NCBI GenBank assembly: GCA_023394045.1
Contig: JAEXBN010000024.1
Span: 1-19,603 of the forward strand
Direction: 5' to 3'
From: Bacillota bacterium
GTDB taxonomy: Bacteria; Bacillota; Clostridia; Tissierellales; Peptoniphilaceae
Length of the DNA stretch: 19,603 nucleotides
A program made the translations under genes and the position numbers. Of the stretch, positions 7,318 to 14,471 are shown piece after piece (position 1 is the stretch's first letter; every line of letters starts with the position of its first letter). The notes beneath the pieces were generated by a model that worked only from the letters and a program-made list of their open reading frames with translations, made no database searches and was not told the DNA's origin.

Positions 7318-8583
7318 ATGGGAGAGGGCATGATGGCGGAGGATAAAGAAAAAAAGAAACGTATCGGCGTTTTAGGAGGCACGTTTGATCCTGTTCATCT
7401 CGGTCATCTTCAAATGGGTCATAATGCGTCCGAAACACTGCACCTTGACCAGGTGATTTTATTGCCAGCCTACGCGCCTCCCCATAAAGCACATCGCGAG
7501 AATAACGCGGATGAACGGTTAGCGATGCTTCATTTGGCCATAGAAAACGATCCGCTGTTTTCTATCGATGAGCGGGAGATGCGCAGTAAAGTCAGGCGAT
7601 ATACGCTGGACACGATGCATGAGATCTGCAGCGAGTATTCGGATGCGGAGATTTATTTTATTCTGGGAGAAGACAGCCTGATGGAGATACGATCGTGGTA
7701 TCGATGGCGGGAATTGCTGGATTTTGTCCCGTTCATCGTCTGTCCGCGCCCTAGTATTTCCGGAGATTTGAATGAGATGGTACAGAGCCTTAACGATGAA
7801 GGATTTCATGTGTCGATTGCAGAGGGACCGAGGCAGGATGTTTCTTCCACGTCGATTCGACAGCGGATTCGGGAAGCCAAAAGCGTCAGATACTTGCTTT
7901 CTCCTTCTGTGCTGACCTATATTGAGCGGTTTGGTCTCTACGCGGAACCGGAGCAGCGCATTGATGCGGAGTTTCTGAGGCGGGTTTCAGAGCAAACGCT
8001 CGATTTCTTAAAAGAAGAGCCCTATGTTTCGATGTGCCAGCGATTAAAGAAGACGCTGAAGCCGCACCGATATGATCATACGATGGGGGTGGTGCGAACG
8101 GCGGCCTTTCTGGCTGAAACATATGGCGCCTCCGTATCGCACGCCCGTCTTGCGGCACTACTTCATGATTGCGCCAAGGGAAAGGAGCGATTCTATTTTG
8201 AATGGCTATTGAATGAGGGGCATGTGGTGCCGGAGGAATGGGCGCCCTCGCCGGCTTTTCACGCCATCATTGGTGCCAAAGTGGCGCGTTGGATATATGG
8301 CGTGGAGGATGAGGACGTTTTGCAGGCCATCGCCAGTCATACGACGGGGAATGCGGCGATGACGCTGCTGGATCGCATTATTTTTCTCGCTGATGAAATT
8401 GAGCCTTCGCGTGATTTTGACGGCGTGATGGAACTGCGCCGATCCTGCCTGACGGATTTGGACGCGGCATTGATGGAGGGATGGGATGAGTCGATGATTC
8501 ATCTGATTCAACAGAAAAAAATCATTGAACTCTCTGGGGTGCAGCATCGCAATGACCTGCTGCATGCGCAGTCTCACCAATGA
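7318..8583 (+). CDS. nadD: Nicotinate-mononucleotide adenylyltransferase fused to YqeK HD-domain hydrolase
   Basis: This is a two-domain protein of about 421 residues. The N-terminal part is NadD, which adenylates nicotinate mononucleotide to NaAD in NAD synthesis: IGVLGGTFDPVHLGH holds the nucleotidyltransferase GGTFDPxHxGH motif, and VSSTSIRQRI is the second (ISSTxIR) motif. The C-terminal part matches YqeK, a diadenosine tetraphosphate (Ap4A) hydrolase of the HD superfamily, with HRYDHTMGVV (His250, His254), LLHDCAK (His283-Asp284), SHTTGNAAMTLLDRIIFLAD and its metal-binding Asp. In most Firmicutes nadD and yqeK are separate neighbouring genes; here no stop or frameshift separates them. 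The start at ATG 7318 follows GGAAGG; ATG 7303 and ATGs at 7330 and 7333 are alternatives. rsfS follows, the standard neighbour. Confidence 0.92.
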   Translation: MGEGMMAEDKEKKKRIGVLGGTFDPVHLGHLQMGHNASETLHLDQVILLPAYAPPHKAHRENNADERLAMLHLAIENDPLFSIDEREMRSKVRRYTLDTMHEICSEYSDAEIYFILGEDSLMEIRSWYRWRELLDFVPFIVCPRPSISGDLNEMVQSLNDEGFHVSIAEGPRQDVSSTSIRQRIREAKSVRYLLSPSVLTYIERFGLYAEPEQRIDAEFLRRVSEQTLDFLKEEPYVSMCQRLKKTLKPHRYDHTMGVVRTAAFLAETYGASVSHARLAALLHDCAKGKERFYFEWLLNEGHVVPEEWAPSPAFHAIIGAKVARWIYGVEDEDVLQAIASHTTGNAAMTLLDRIIFLADEIEPSRDFDGVMELRRSCLTDLDAALMEGWDESMIHLIQQKKIIELSGVQHRNDLLHAQSHQ

Positions 8584-8605
8584 ATGAAGAGGGGAACAAA
8601 GAAAG

Positions 8606-8935
8606 ATGAACGGAGAACAGATGAAAGAAAAAAATCAAATCATTATTGCCGCAGCGGAGGACAAGCTGGCGCGTGATATTCATACGCTGCCCATTCGCCC
8701 GGAGGCCGGAATCAGTGATTATTTTATCGTCATGACCGGGCGCAACAAGAACCATACGCAGGCGATTGCCGATCAGATCACACAAAAGCTGGAAGAAGCG
8801 GGAATGGGACCGAAAAATGTGGAAGGGATGCGTGAGGGCACCTGGATTTTGATGGATTGCGAGGAGACGATCGTTCATATTTTTACGCAGTCGGAGCGTG
8901 AGTTTTATGATTTGGACGATTTATGGAGTGAGTGA
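8606..8935 (+). CDS. rsfS: Ribosomal silencing factor RsfS (YbeB/Iojap family)
   Basis: RsfS binds ribosomal protein uL14 on the 50S subunit and blocks subunit joining when nutrients are scarce. The 109-residue product has the family pattern: ISDYFIVMTGRNKNHTQAIA, then VEGMREGTWILMDCEETIVH, then FTQSEREFYDLDDLW at the C-terminus. The length is normal. ATG 8606 is used here, but ATG 8621 has a closer GGAG (8612-8615) and would shorten the protein by five residues. The gene follows nadD-yqeK by 22 bases and abuts comEA with no gap, which is the common nadD-yqeK-rsfS-comEA order of Firmicutes. Confidence 0.95.
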   Translation: MNGEQMKEKNQIIIAAAEDKLARDIHTLPIRPEAGISDYFIVMTGRNKNHTQAIADQITQKLEEAGMGPKNVEGMREGTWILMDCEETIVHIFTQSEREFYDLDDLWSE

Positions 8936-9646
8936 TTGGTGAAAGCGCCTCGACGCTTTACAAAACTATTTATTTTTCTCGTCTGTCTCTTGATTGGCGT
9001 GGGATGGTGGAAATCGAGGCAGTCCTCGAATATGACGCAGAAGGTATCCGATCTAGCGGACAGCGGAGAAAAAATCTCAACGCAGATGGAAGAGTCATCA
9101 TCAGCGAATCATGAAGGGGAGCACTCATCGGAACGTACAGATGATTCACAAAAATCGATTCAGATCTACATTGATGGGGCTGTCCAGAAACCGGGATTAT
9201 ATGAATTGAAAGAAGATGCGCGGATCCAGAATGTGATCGACTTGGCGGGAGGGCTGACTGACAATGCGGATTTATACGGGCTCAACCCCGCTCAACGCGT
9301 GGCGGATGAGATGAAGGTTCATGTCCTGACGCAACAGGAAGCTGAGGCAATGAAACGCAGTGGAGAAGCCGCCGATCTTCATGCGGTGGAGACCTCGGAT
9401 CAGAAAAGTGCCGATGGGGCTCGGAGAGCGGAAGAAGCATCTTCTGAAGGGAAGATCAACATCAACACGGCGGACGCAGAAACGCTTCAAAAGCTTCCCT
9501 CAATTGGAAAATCTCGTGCAGAGGCGATCATTGAAGCACGAAATGAGGAACCATTTCATACGGTGGAGGATCTGAAACGCGTCTCTGGAATCGGGGATAA
9601 ATTATTTTTGCGCCTGAGGGATCGGATCACGATTGATCAGGAGTGA
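8936..9646 (+). CDS. comEA: ComEA-like competence DNA receptor (SLBB plus helix-hairpin-helix)
   Basis: ComEA is a membrane-anchored protein that binds incoming double-stranded DNA outside the membrane and hands it to the ComEC channel. This 236-residue protein has a basic N-terminus, one helix (about residues 10-24), a polar acidic linker, an SLBB domain (about 76-134, from IQIYIDGAVQKPGLYELK) and a C-terminal helix-hairpin-helix pair (about 172-236: ININTADAETLQKLPSIGKS and VSGIGDKLFLRLRDRI). The order and length are normal for ComEA of Firmicutes. The start is TTG 8936 or the adjacent GTG 8939, both behind GGAG at 8924-8927. comEC, the usual next gene, is absent; secG with its own promoter follows. 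Confidence 0.9.
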   Translation: MVKAPRRFTKLFIFLVCLLIGVGWWKSRQSSNMTQKVSDLADSGEKISTQMEESSSANHEGEHSSERTDDSQKSIQIYIDGAVQKPGLYELKEDARIQNVIDLAGGLTDNADLYGLNPAQRVADEMKVHVLTQQEAEAMKRSGEAADLHAVETSDQKSADGARRAEEASSEGKININTADAETLQKLPSIGKSRAEAIIEARNEEPFHTVEDLKRVSGIGDKLFLRLRDRITIDQE

Positions 9647-9675
9647 TTGAAAAGGAGTTTCTGATCTGGTAGAAT
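9647..9675 (+). promoter_or_regulatory. Sigma-A type promoter for secG
   Basis: TTGAAA (9647-9652) and TAGAAT (9670-9675) are separated by exactly 17 bases, with a TG one base before the -10 box (extended -10). It starts directly after the comEA stop codon and lies 39 bases upstream of the secG start. Confidence 0.65.
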
Positions 9676-9714
9676 CATAGCACTGTTGTAAGATCTGAAT
9701 AAGGAGTGAATGCG

Positions 9715-9939
9715 TTGAAGTACTTTTTTATTGCTCTGCTCGTGATTGCAAGCATCATTATCCTCATCACCACGCTGATGATGGAGCCGAAAACGAAGGC
9801 CGGGTCCTCGTTTGGACAGACAGATTCGAATATGTTCGGAACGTCTGTGCATAAAACGAAGGATGCTTTTTTGAATAAGATTACCATCGTGGCTGCTGTG
9901 GTTTTTACGGTGAGTCTGGTTGCGATGCTGGCGATCTAA
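9715..9939 (+). CDS. secG: Preprotein translocase subunit SecG
   Basis: SecG is the small membrane subunit of the SecYEG channel that eases protein export. The product of about 74 residues has two membrane helices (YFFIALLVIASIIILITTL near the start and IVAAVVFTVSLVAMLAI at the end) joined by a polar loop holding SSFGQTDSNMFG, the typical SecG layout. The start chosen is TTG 9715, eight bases after AAGGAG (9701-9706). The in-frame GTG at 9706 begins inside that ribosome binding site and is unlikely. The gene has its own promoter upstream and a terminator downstream, and precedes rnr and smpB, the usual Firmicute order. Confidence 0.92.
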   Translation: MKYFFIALLVIASIIILITTLMMEPKTKAGSSFGQTDSNMFGTSVHKTKDAFLNKITIVAAVVFTVSLVAMLAI

Positions 9940-9960
9940 GTCGATTGACCGTGTCGATGG

Positions 9961-9996
9961 AAAGAGCATGAAGCGGAAGCTTTGTGCTCTTTTTTG
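9961..9996 (+). terminator. Rho-independent terminator after secG
   Basis: A 12-pair stem (9963-9974 with 9979-9990, including two G-T wobbles) closes on a GGAA tetraloop of the GNRA class and is followed by five more Ts (9991-9995). It lies 23 bases after the secG stop codon. Confidence 0.85.
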
Positions 9997-10010
9997 TATG
10001 CCACATAGGG

Positions 10011-10016
10011 TAAAAT
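10011..10016 (+). promoter_or_regulatory. Possible -10 box of the rnr promoter
   Basis: TAAAAT lies 33 bases before the rnr start, between the secG terminator and the strong AAGGAGG site at 10037-10043. Because the terminator would stop upstream transcription, rnr needs a promoter here. The only -35-like sequence at 17-base spacing (TCTTTT, 9988-9993) is weak and falls in the terminator, so the call is tentative. Confidence 0.35.
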
Positions 10017-10049
10017 AAAGACATAAGGAGCGTATGAAGGAGGTTTCTG

Positions 10050-12362
10050 ATGAATTTATCTGAATTTTTGCTTTCTTATTTTGAGAGTGAGCAATATGTT
10101 CCACTTCGTTTACGCGAATTGGCTGATCAATTTGGTTTGCAGGGAGAGGCGCGCCTTGAGTTGTATGACCTGGTCGATCAGATGCTGATGGATGAAAAAA
10201 TTAAAATGAGCAAGCGTGGCCGGATTAAAGCCTATCGCTCACGCGCAAAAAAGAACGAGTCCGGCGATTCAAAAAAAGAACAAAAACTTCAGCTTGAAAT
10301 GATGATGAAGGCTTCGGAGCCTACGATAGAAAAGGCGCACTCGGAAAGAGAGTCCACGAAACAGGCCACTTCAGAATACACGCCATCAGGGGATGCGTCG
10401 GCGGAGATTTTCAGGGGACGCCTCCAGGGCAATCCCAAGGGATTCGCGTTTTTTGTTGCGGATGAGCCGGAGCGCGAAGACCTCTTTATTCGTTCAGAGG
10501 ATCTGCATGGTGCCTTGCATGGCGACCGGGTAGAGGTGAGGGTGACCGAACGGTCGGAGCCTGGCTCCGAACGGAATGATACTGGTGAAGTGGTGCGCAT
10601 CCTTCAGCGGAACCCGGAGCCGATTGTCGGCATCTTTGATGGCGATGCGTACGGATATGTCATTCCAGATCGCAAGCAATATGCCTGTGATATTTTTATT
10701 GATGAAAAAGATGTTCATGGAGCCAAAAACGGCGATAAAGTCTTGGTGCATCTGATTTCAGATGAACAGCTGGATGAACATCCTGAGGGAAGGATCGATA
10801 TGGTTTTTGGTCCTGCCGATGCGCAGGGCGTGGATATTTCGGCAGTCGCTGCACAATTTGGGATTCCCTGCGTTTTTTCTCAGGAGACCTTGGATGAAGC
10901 GGAACAACTTCCTGAGGAAGTCGACCCAGCAGATTATATTGGGCGTAAAGATCTGAGGAAAAAATGGACCGTAACCATCGATGGCGCAGATGCTAAAGAT
11001 TTTGATGACGCCATTTCTGTAGAAAAACATGGGCGTTATTATAACCTCTATGTTCATATTGCGGATGTTTCACATTATGTGAAAGAAGGGTCTGCGATGG
11101 ATCGGGATGCGTACGAACGGGGAAATTCGGTTTATTTGCTGGATCGTGTGATTCCCATGTTGCCGGAAAAATTGTCCAATGGGCTTTGCTCCTTGAATCC
11201 CGATGTCGATCGCCTGACCATGACCACGCAGATGACCTTGGATGAACAGGGGCATGTTGTGGATCACCAGTTTTATCCCAGTGTGATTCATTCCAATGCC
11301 CGTCTGGTTTATGAGGACGTGTCCGATTATCTGGAGAAAGGAATTCCTTTTAGCGAGGATGCCGGGCTGCTGGAACAGTTGGATTTGATGCAGGAAATTT
11401 ATGCGTTGCTGGCGATGCAACGAAAATCTCGAGGGACGCTCGATTTTGAATTTCCCGAGACGGAGATTCGGCTGAACGAGAAGGGCGGCGCAGATTATGT
11501 TGGATTAAAGGAACGCCGTGTTGCCAACCGGATCATTGAAGAATTTATGATCTTGAATAATATGATCGTTGGGACCACGTTTGCGGAGAAGAAGCTGCCC
11601 TTTATTTACCGTGTTCATGGCGGTCCATCGGCAGCCGGTTTGGAGCGGATCAATCATGCCCTGTCGGTCTTTCACTATCAACCGGTTGGGGATGATCCGG
11701 ATCCGGCGCAGCTGCGCGCGATTTTGGAGCAGGCGAAAGGCGAGAAAGAAGAAGGAATCCTCAGCCTTTTCATTTTGCAAAGCATGGAGAAAGCCGTTTA
11801 TAGCCCTCAGCCTCAGGGGCATTATGGTCTTGCGTTGTCCTACTATTCTCACTTTACGTCGCCCATTCGCCGCTATTCGGATCTCATTGCACATCGTCTG
11901 CTCAAAGCGTGGCTTTCAGGGGTACCTCGAACGGATGATTTGACGAAAAAACAGCTTCAGACGCAAGCCGAGCATGTTTCTGAAACGGAACAAAAAGCGG
12001 AAGATGCGGAACACGATGTGATTGACATGAAGTCAGCGGAATATATGCAATCTTACCTTGGCGAGACGTTTGACGGGGTCATTACGGCGCTGACTCACTT
12101 TGGCGCATTTATCATGCTGGAAAACACGGTTGAGGGACTGGCGCATTTCCGGGATATGACGGATGATTACTATTCTTACGATCCGGATCAGTTGGTGGCG
12201 CGCGGGGAGCATTCGCATCGAGAGCTTCACTATGGAGATCGCGTTCGCGTGAAGGTGGTGGCAGCGAATCCGGTGCAGAGGGAGATCGATTTTCGGCTGG
12301 AAGGCTTCTCTGATGCTGGAAAAGAGGATTTTGACGGTGCGGAGAGGAATGAAAGACGATGA
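10050..12362 (+). CDS. rnr: Ribonuclease R
   Basis: RNase R is a 3'-to-5' exoribonuclease that degrades structured RNA and, with SmpB and tmRNA, faulty mRNAs on stalled ribosomes. The 770-residue protein shows an N-terminal winged-helix region (1-65), a charged linker, two cold-shock/OB domains (about 118-175 and 193-260), the catalytic RNB domain (about 295-640) and a C-terminal S1 domain (from about 668, GVITALTHFGAFIMLEN). The active-site aspartates are in IDGADAKDFDDAIS (about 309-322), and FTSPIRRYSDLIAHR is at about 602-616. Length and order are normal. Translation starts at ATG 10050 behind AAGGAGG. It overlaps smpB by four bases, so RNA decay and trans-translation partners are made together. 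Confidence 0.97.
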   Translation: MNLSEFLLSYFESEQYVPLRLRELADQFGLQGEARLELYDLVDQMLMDEKIKMSKRGRIKAYRSRAKKNESGDSKKEQKLQLEMMMKASEPTIEKAHSERESTKQATSEYTPSGDASAEIFRGRLQGNPKGFAFFVADEPEREDLFIRSEDLHGALHGDRVEVRVTERSEPGSERNDTGEVVRILQRNPEPIVGIFDGDAYGYVIPDRKQYACDIFIDEKDVHGAKNGDKVLVHLISDEQLDEHPEGRIDMVFGPADAQGVDISAVAAQFGIPCVFSQETLDEAEQLPEEVDPADYIGRKDLRKKWTVTIDGADAKDFDDAISVEKHGRYYNLYVHIADVSHYVKEGSAMDRDAYERGNSVYLLDRVIPMLPEKLSNGLCSLNPDVDRLTMTTQMTLDEQGHVVDHQFYPSVIHSNARLVYEDVSDYLEKGIPFSEDAGLLEQLDLMQEIYALLAMQRKSRGTLDFEFPETEIRLNEKGGADYVGLKERRVANRIIEEFMILNNMIVGTTFAEKKLPFIYRVHGGPSAAGLERINHALSVFHYQPVGDDPDPAQLRAILEQAKGEKEEGILSLFILQSMEKAVYSPQPQGHYGLALSYYSHFTSPIRRYSDLIAHRLLKAWLSGVPRTDDLTKKQLQTQAEHVSETEQKAEDAEHDVIDMKSAEYMQSYLGETFDGVITALTHFGAFIMLENTVEGLAHFRDMTDDYYSYDPDQLVARGEHSHRELHYGDRVRVKVVAANPVQREIDFRLEGFSDAGKEDFDGAERNERR

Positions 12363-12820
12363 AAAGCGCAGAACGCCGGTTGATCGCGAATAATAAACGA
12401 GCGAAACATGATTATTTTCTGGAAAAAATTATTGAATCCGGAATTGAATTAAAGGGAACCGAAGTAAAAAGCGTGCGTCAAGGAAAAGTATCCATTAAAG
12501 AGTCGTATGTGGATTTGAAAGATGGAGAGGCTTGGCTGGTGGGGATGCACATCAGCCCCTACGAACAGGGGAACCGCTATAATGTGGATCCGTTGCGCGA
12601 TCGGCGGCTGCTTCTGCATAAGAAAGAGATTCGCACGCTGACACAAGCGGTGCAGCGCGATGGATATACCGTCGTTCCTCTATCCGTCAATTTGCGGGAT
12701 GGAAAGATCAAAGTGGATATTGCGCTGGCACGTGGTAAAAAGCTTTATGACAAACGCGAGGCGCTGAAGGAAAAAGATGATTTACGCCGCATGGAGCGTG
12801 CACTGGGAGGAAGATCATGA
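12359..12820 (+). CDS. smpB: SsrA-binding protein SmpB
   Basis: SmpB binds tmRNA and brings it to stalled ribosomes for trans-translation. The 153-residue product carries the family sequence throughout: ESGIELKGTEVKSVRQGKVS, MHISPYEQGN, RDRRLLLHKKEI, and the basic C-terminal tail with ARGKKLYDKREALKEKD. The ATG start overlaps the rnr stop codon as ATGA, with GGAGAGGA ten bases upstream. The tmRNA gene (ssrA), which follows smpB in many Firmicutes, is not next to it here; a GtrA-family gene overlaps its end instead. Confidence 0.97.
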   Translation: MKSAERRLIANNKRAKHDYFLEKIIESGIELKGTEVKSVRQGKVSIKESYVDLKDGEAWLVGMHISPYEQGNRYNVDPLRDRRLLLHKKEIRTLTQAVQRDGYTVVPLSVNLRDGKIKVDIALARGKKLYDKREALKEKDDLRRMERALGGRS

Positions 12821-13245
12821 CAAAAAATTCGTCAGATCCGTTTTATCGTGAGCCGCTGGCCTATTTGATCTTTGGCGTTTTGACGACGGTGGTGAATTAC
12901 ATTTTGTACTTTGCGATGACGAGGGGATTTCAGATTCACTATCTCCCTTCGACCGTTGTTTCCTGGGTGGGCGCCGTGCTTTTTGCTTATGTGACGAATC
13001 GGAGGTGGGTTTTCTCACAAAAAGCGCATTCCGCAAAGGGAATGCGCACTGAATTGGTGAAGTTTGTCGGCGGCCGCTTTTTATCCCTGCTCTTAGAATC
13101 CCTGATTATGGTTTTGGGCATGGAAGTGTTGCATCTCGAAAAATATGATTGGGTGGTCAAGACTTTTGCGCAGGTGTTCGTTGTCATTTTTAACTATATT
13201 TTGAGCAAGTTTTATATCTTTCGAGCGGAATCCACTGATGAATGA
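12817..13245 (+). CDS. GtrA-family small membrane protein
   Basis: This 142-residue protein has four predicted membrane helices: LAYLIFGVLTTVVNYILYFA, TVVSWVGAVLFAYVTNRRWVF, a third around residues 85-105 and a fourth around 115-135. The NRRWVF motif after helix two and the KFYIF ending are hallmarks of GtrA/DPMS1-like proteins, thought to move or stabilise polyprenyl-linked sugars during glycosylation of cell-surface polymers. It starts at ATG 12817 behind GGGAGG (12805-12810) and overlaps smpB by four bases. No glycosyltransferase accompanies it in this window, so its substrate cannot be inferred. Its stop codon lies in the loop of the downstream terminator hairpin. Confidence 0.85.
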   Translation: MTKNSSDPFYREPLAYLIFGVLTTVVNYILYFAMTRGFQIHYLPSTVVSWVGAVLFAYVTNRRWVFSQKAHSAKGMRTELVKFVGGRFLSLLLESLIMVLGMEVLHLEKYDWVVKTFAQVFVVIFNYILSKFYIFRAESTDE

Positions 13246-13263
13246 GGGCATCAGTGGATTTTT
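13229..13263 (+). terminator. Rho-independent terminator after rnr-smpB-gtrA
   Basis: A perfect 12-bp stem (13229-13240 with 13249-13260) with an 8-base loop ends in a run of five Ts (13259-13263). The gtrA stop codon (13243-13245) is in the loop and the msrAB stop codon (13251-13253, minus strand) is in the right arm. Read on the minus strand no T run follows, so it serves mainly the + strand operon. Confidence 0.85.
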
Positions 13264-14246
13264 CCTTGAGTATCGTCTTCCACGTAAGGGAGATAGGCTC
13301 CGTATCCCTCTTGTTCCATCTGACTTCGAGGAATAAAGCGAAGCGCTGATCCATCGATGCAATAGCGAAGTCCTCCGAGCTCCGTCGGGCCATCATCAAA
13401 CACATGTCCCAGATGACTTTGTGCACGGGTGGAACGCACTTCCATGCGTTCGCGGGGAAGTGAATGGTCTTCTTTATATTGAAGGCTGGACGTTTGCACG
13501 GGCTTGCTGAATGAAGGCCATCCGCATCCAGCATCGAATTTGTCTCTGGAGCTGAACAGGGGTTCCCCTGAAACGATATCGACGTATAGTCCGGGCTCGA
13601 ATTTCTGATCCAGCGGATGAGCATGAGGGACATCTGTGCCCTGCTCCTGTGTAATGTGATATTGAGCTGGAGTCAGCGTTTTTCGAAGCGTTTCCTCATC
13701 GGGTTTCTGATAATCCGCATATTGTGTATTTAATGGGATCTCAGCCAGATGTAAATCGATATGGCAATATCCGGATGGGTTCTTTTTCAGATAGTCCTGG
13801 TGATTTTCCTCGGCCACGACCCAGTTATTCAGAGGTCCGAGTTCAATGGCGACAGGGGCGCTCAGCTGTTCACTCAGATATTGTAAACGGCGTTTTAGAT
13901 GTTCCACGTCTTCTGGGGATGTGTTCTTAGGATAGTAGATGCCCGTTCGATACTGCCGCCCGCGGTCATTCCCTTGGCGGTTAATGGAGGTGGGGTCGAC
14001 GATGCGAAAATAGTGATCCAGCAGTTCGTCTAGCGATAGGATGTGACGATCATAGGTGATCTGAACCGTCTCCGCATGGTCGGTGGTTTTGAGCTCGTGA
14101 TAGGTTGTGGCTTCTCGGTTTCCGTTGGCATACCCGACTTCCGTGTCTAAGACGCCCGGAATCCGCTGAAAATAGCCCTCAACGCCCCAAAAGCAGCCTC
14201 CGGCAAGATACAGGGTTTCTCTTTTTTGTGTATGGTAAAGTTTCAT
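13251..14246 (-). CDS. msrAB: Bifunctional methionine sulfoxide reductase MsrA-MsrB
   Basis: The enzyme reduces both S- and R-methionine sulfoxide and so repairs oxidised proteins. The 331-residue product has MsrA first, with the catalytic Cys18 in AGGCFWGVEGY, and MsrB second, with PLFSSRDKFDAGCGWPSF, HLGHVFDDGP and the catalytic Cys296 in GLRYCIDGSALRF. The paired zinc-binding CxxC motifs of many MsrB proteins are absent. The start is ATG at 14246-14244, five bases after GGGAGG on the minus strand; upstream in-frame codons to 14321 have no ribosome binding site. It is the only minus-strand gene seen, convergent with gtrA and divergent from the Nfn-type gene. The enzyme appears cytoplasmic, as no signal peptide is seen. 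Confidence 0.95.
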   Translation of the reverse strand: MKLYHTQKRETLYLAGGCFWGVEGYFQRIPGVLDTEVGYANGNREATTYHELKTTDHAETVQITYDRHILSLDELLDHYFRIVDPTSINRQGNDRGRQYRTGIYYPKNTSPEDVEHLKRRLQYLSEQLSAPVAIELGPLNNWVVAEENHQDYLKKNPSGYCHIDLHLAEIPLNTQYADYQKPDEETLRKTLTPAQYHITQEQGTDVPHAHPLDQKFEPGLYVDIVSGEPLFSSRDKFDAGCGWPSFSKPVQTSSLQYKEDHSLPRERMEVRSTRAQSHLGHVFDDGPTELGGLRYCIDGSALRFIPRSQMEQEGYGAYLPYVEDDTQGKIH

Positions 14247-14391
14247 TGCGTCCTCCCGTATTGTTTTTGATTGATTTTCATCTTCGGTCCAAGGTGAAAA
14301 ATAAACTGGATTGCGGTGCACTCTTGTCTGAAAATGGATAGTATCATGGTACCCTGAGAAAGGATGATTTAAGCGTAAGATGGAAGATGCC

Positions 14392-14420
14392 TTCTCAACC
14401 CCGTCGCTTCAGGTTAAAAT
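14392..14420 (+). promoter_or_regulatory. Possible promoter of the Nfn-type gene, within the msrAB-nfn divergent region
   Basis: TTCTCA (14392-14397) and TAAAAT (14415-14420) are 17 bases apart and end 51 bases before the gene's start. The 225-base region 14247-14471 must also hold the msrAB promoter on the other strand; I found only a weak TACTAT there, without a convincing -35 box. A loose set of inverted repeats (14360-14436) surrounds the site. Confidence 0.35.
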
Positions 14421-14471
14421 ATCGAAGCTCATCCTTCTTGGAAAACCGGCAATCATTAGAGAGGAAGCAAG

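Noticed and set aside
9706..9714. GTG start for SecG
   Set aside because: It begins within the AAGGAG ribosome binding site that is correctly spaced for TTG 9715.
9637..10104. Minus-strand frame of 155 codons opposite secG
   Set aside because: It crosses the secG promoter, gene and terminator on the other strand, with no ribosome binding site and no recognisable domain.
13024..13047. Nine-bp perfect hairpin inside gtrA (GCGCATTCC/GGAATGCGC)
   Set aside because: There is no T run, it is inside coding sequence, and about one such hairpin is expected by chance in a window of this size.
12821..13250. tmRNA (ssrA) gene next to smpB
   Set aside because: The region is fully occupied by the gtrA coding sequence and its terminator; no tRNA-Ala-like ends or tag reading frame were seen.
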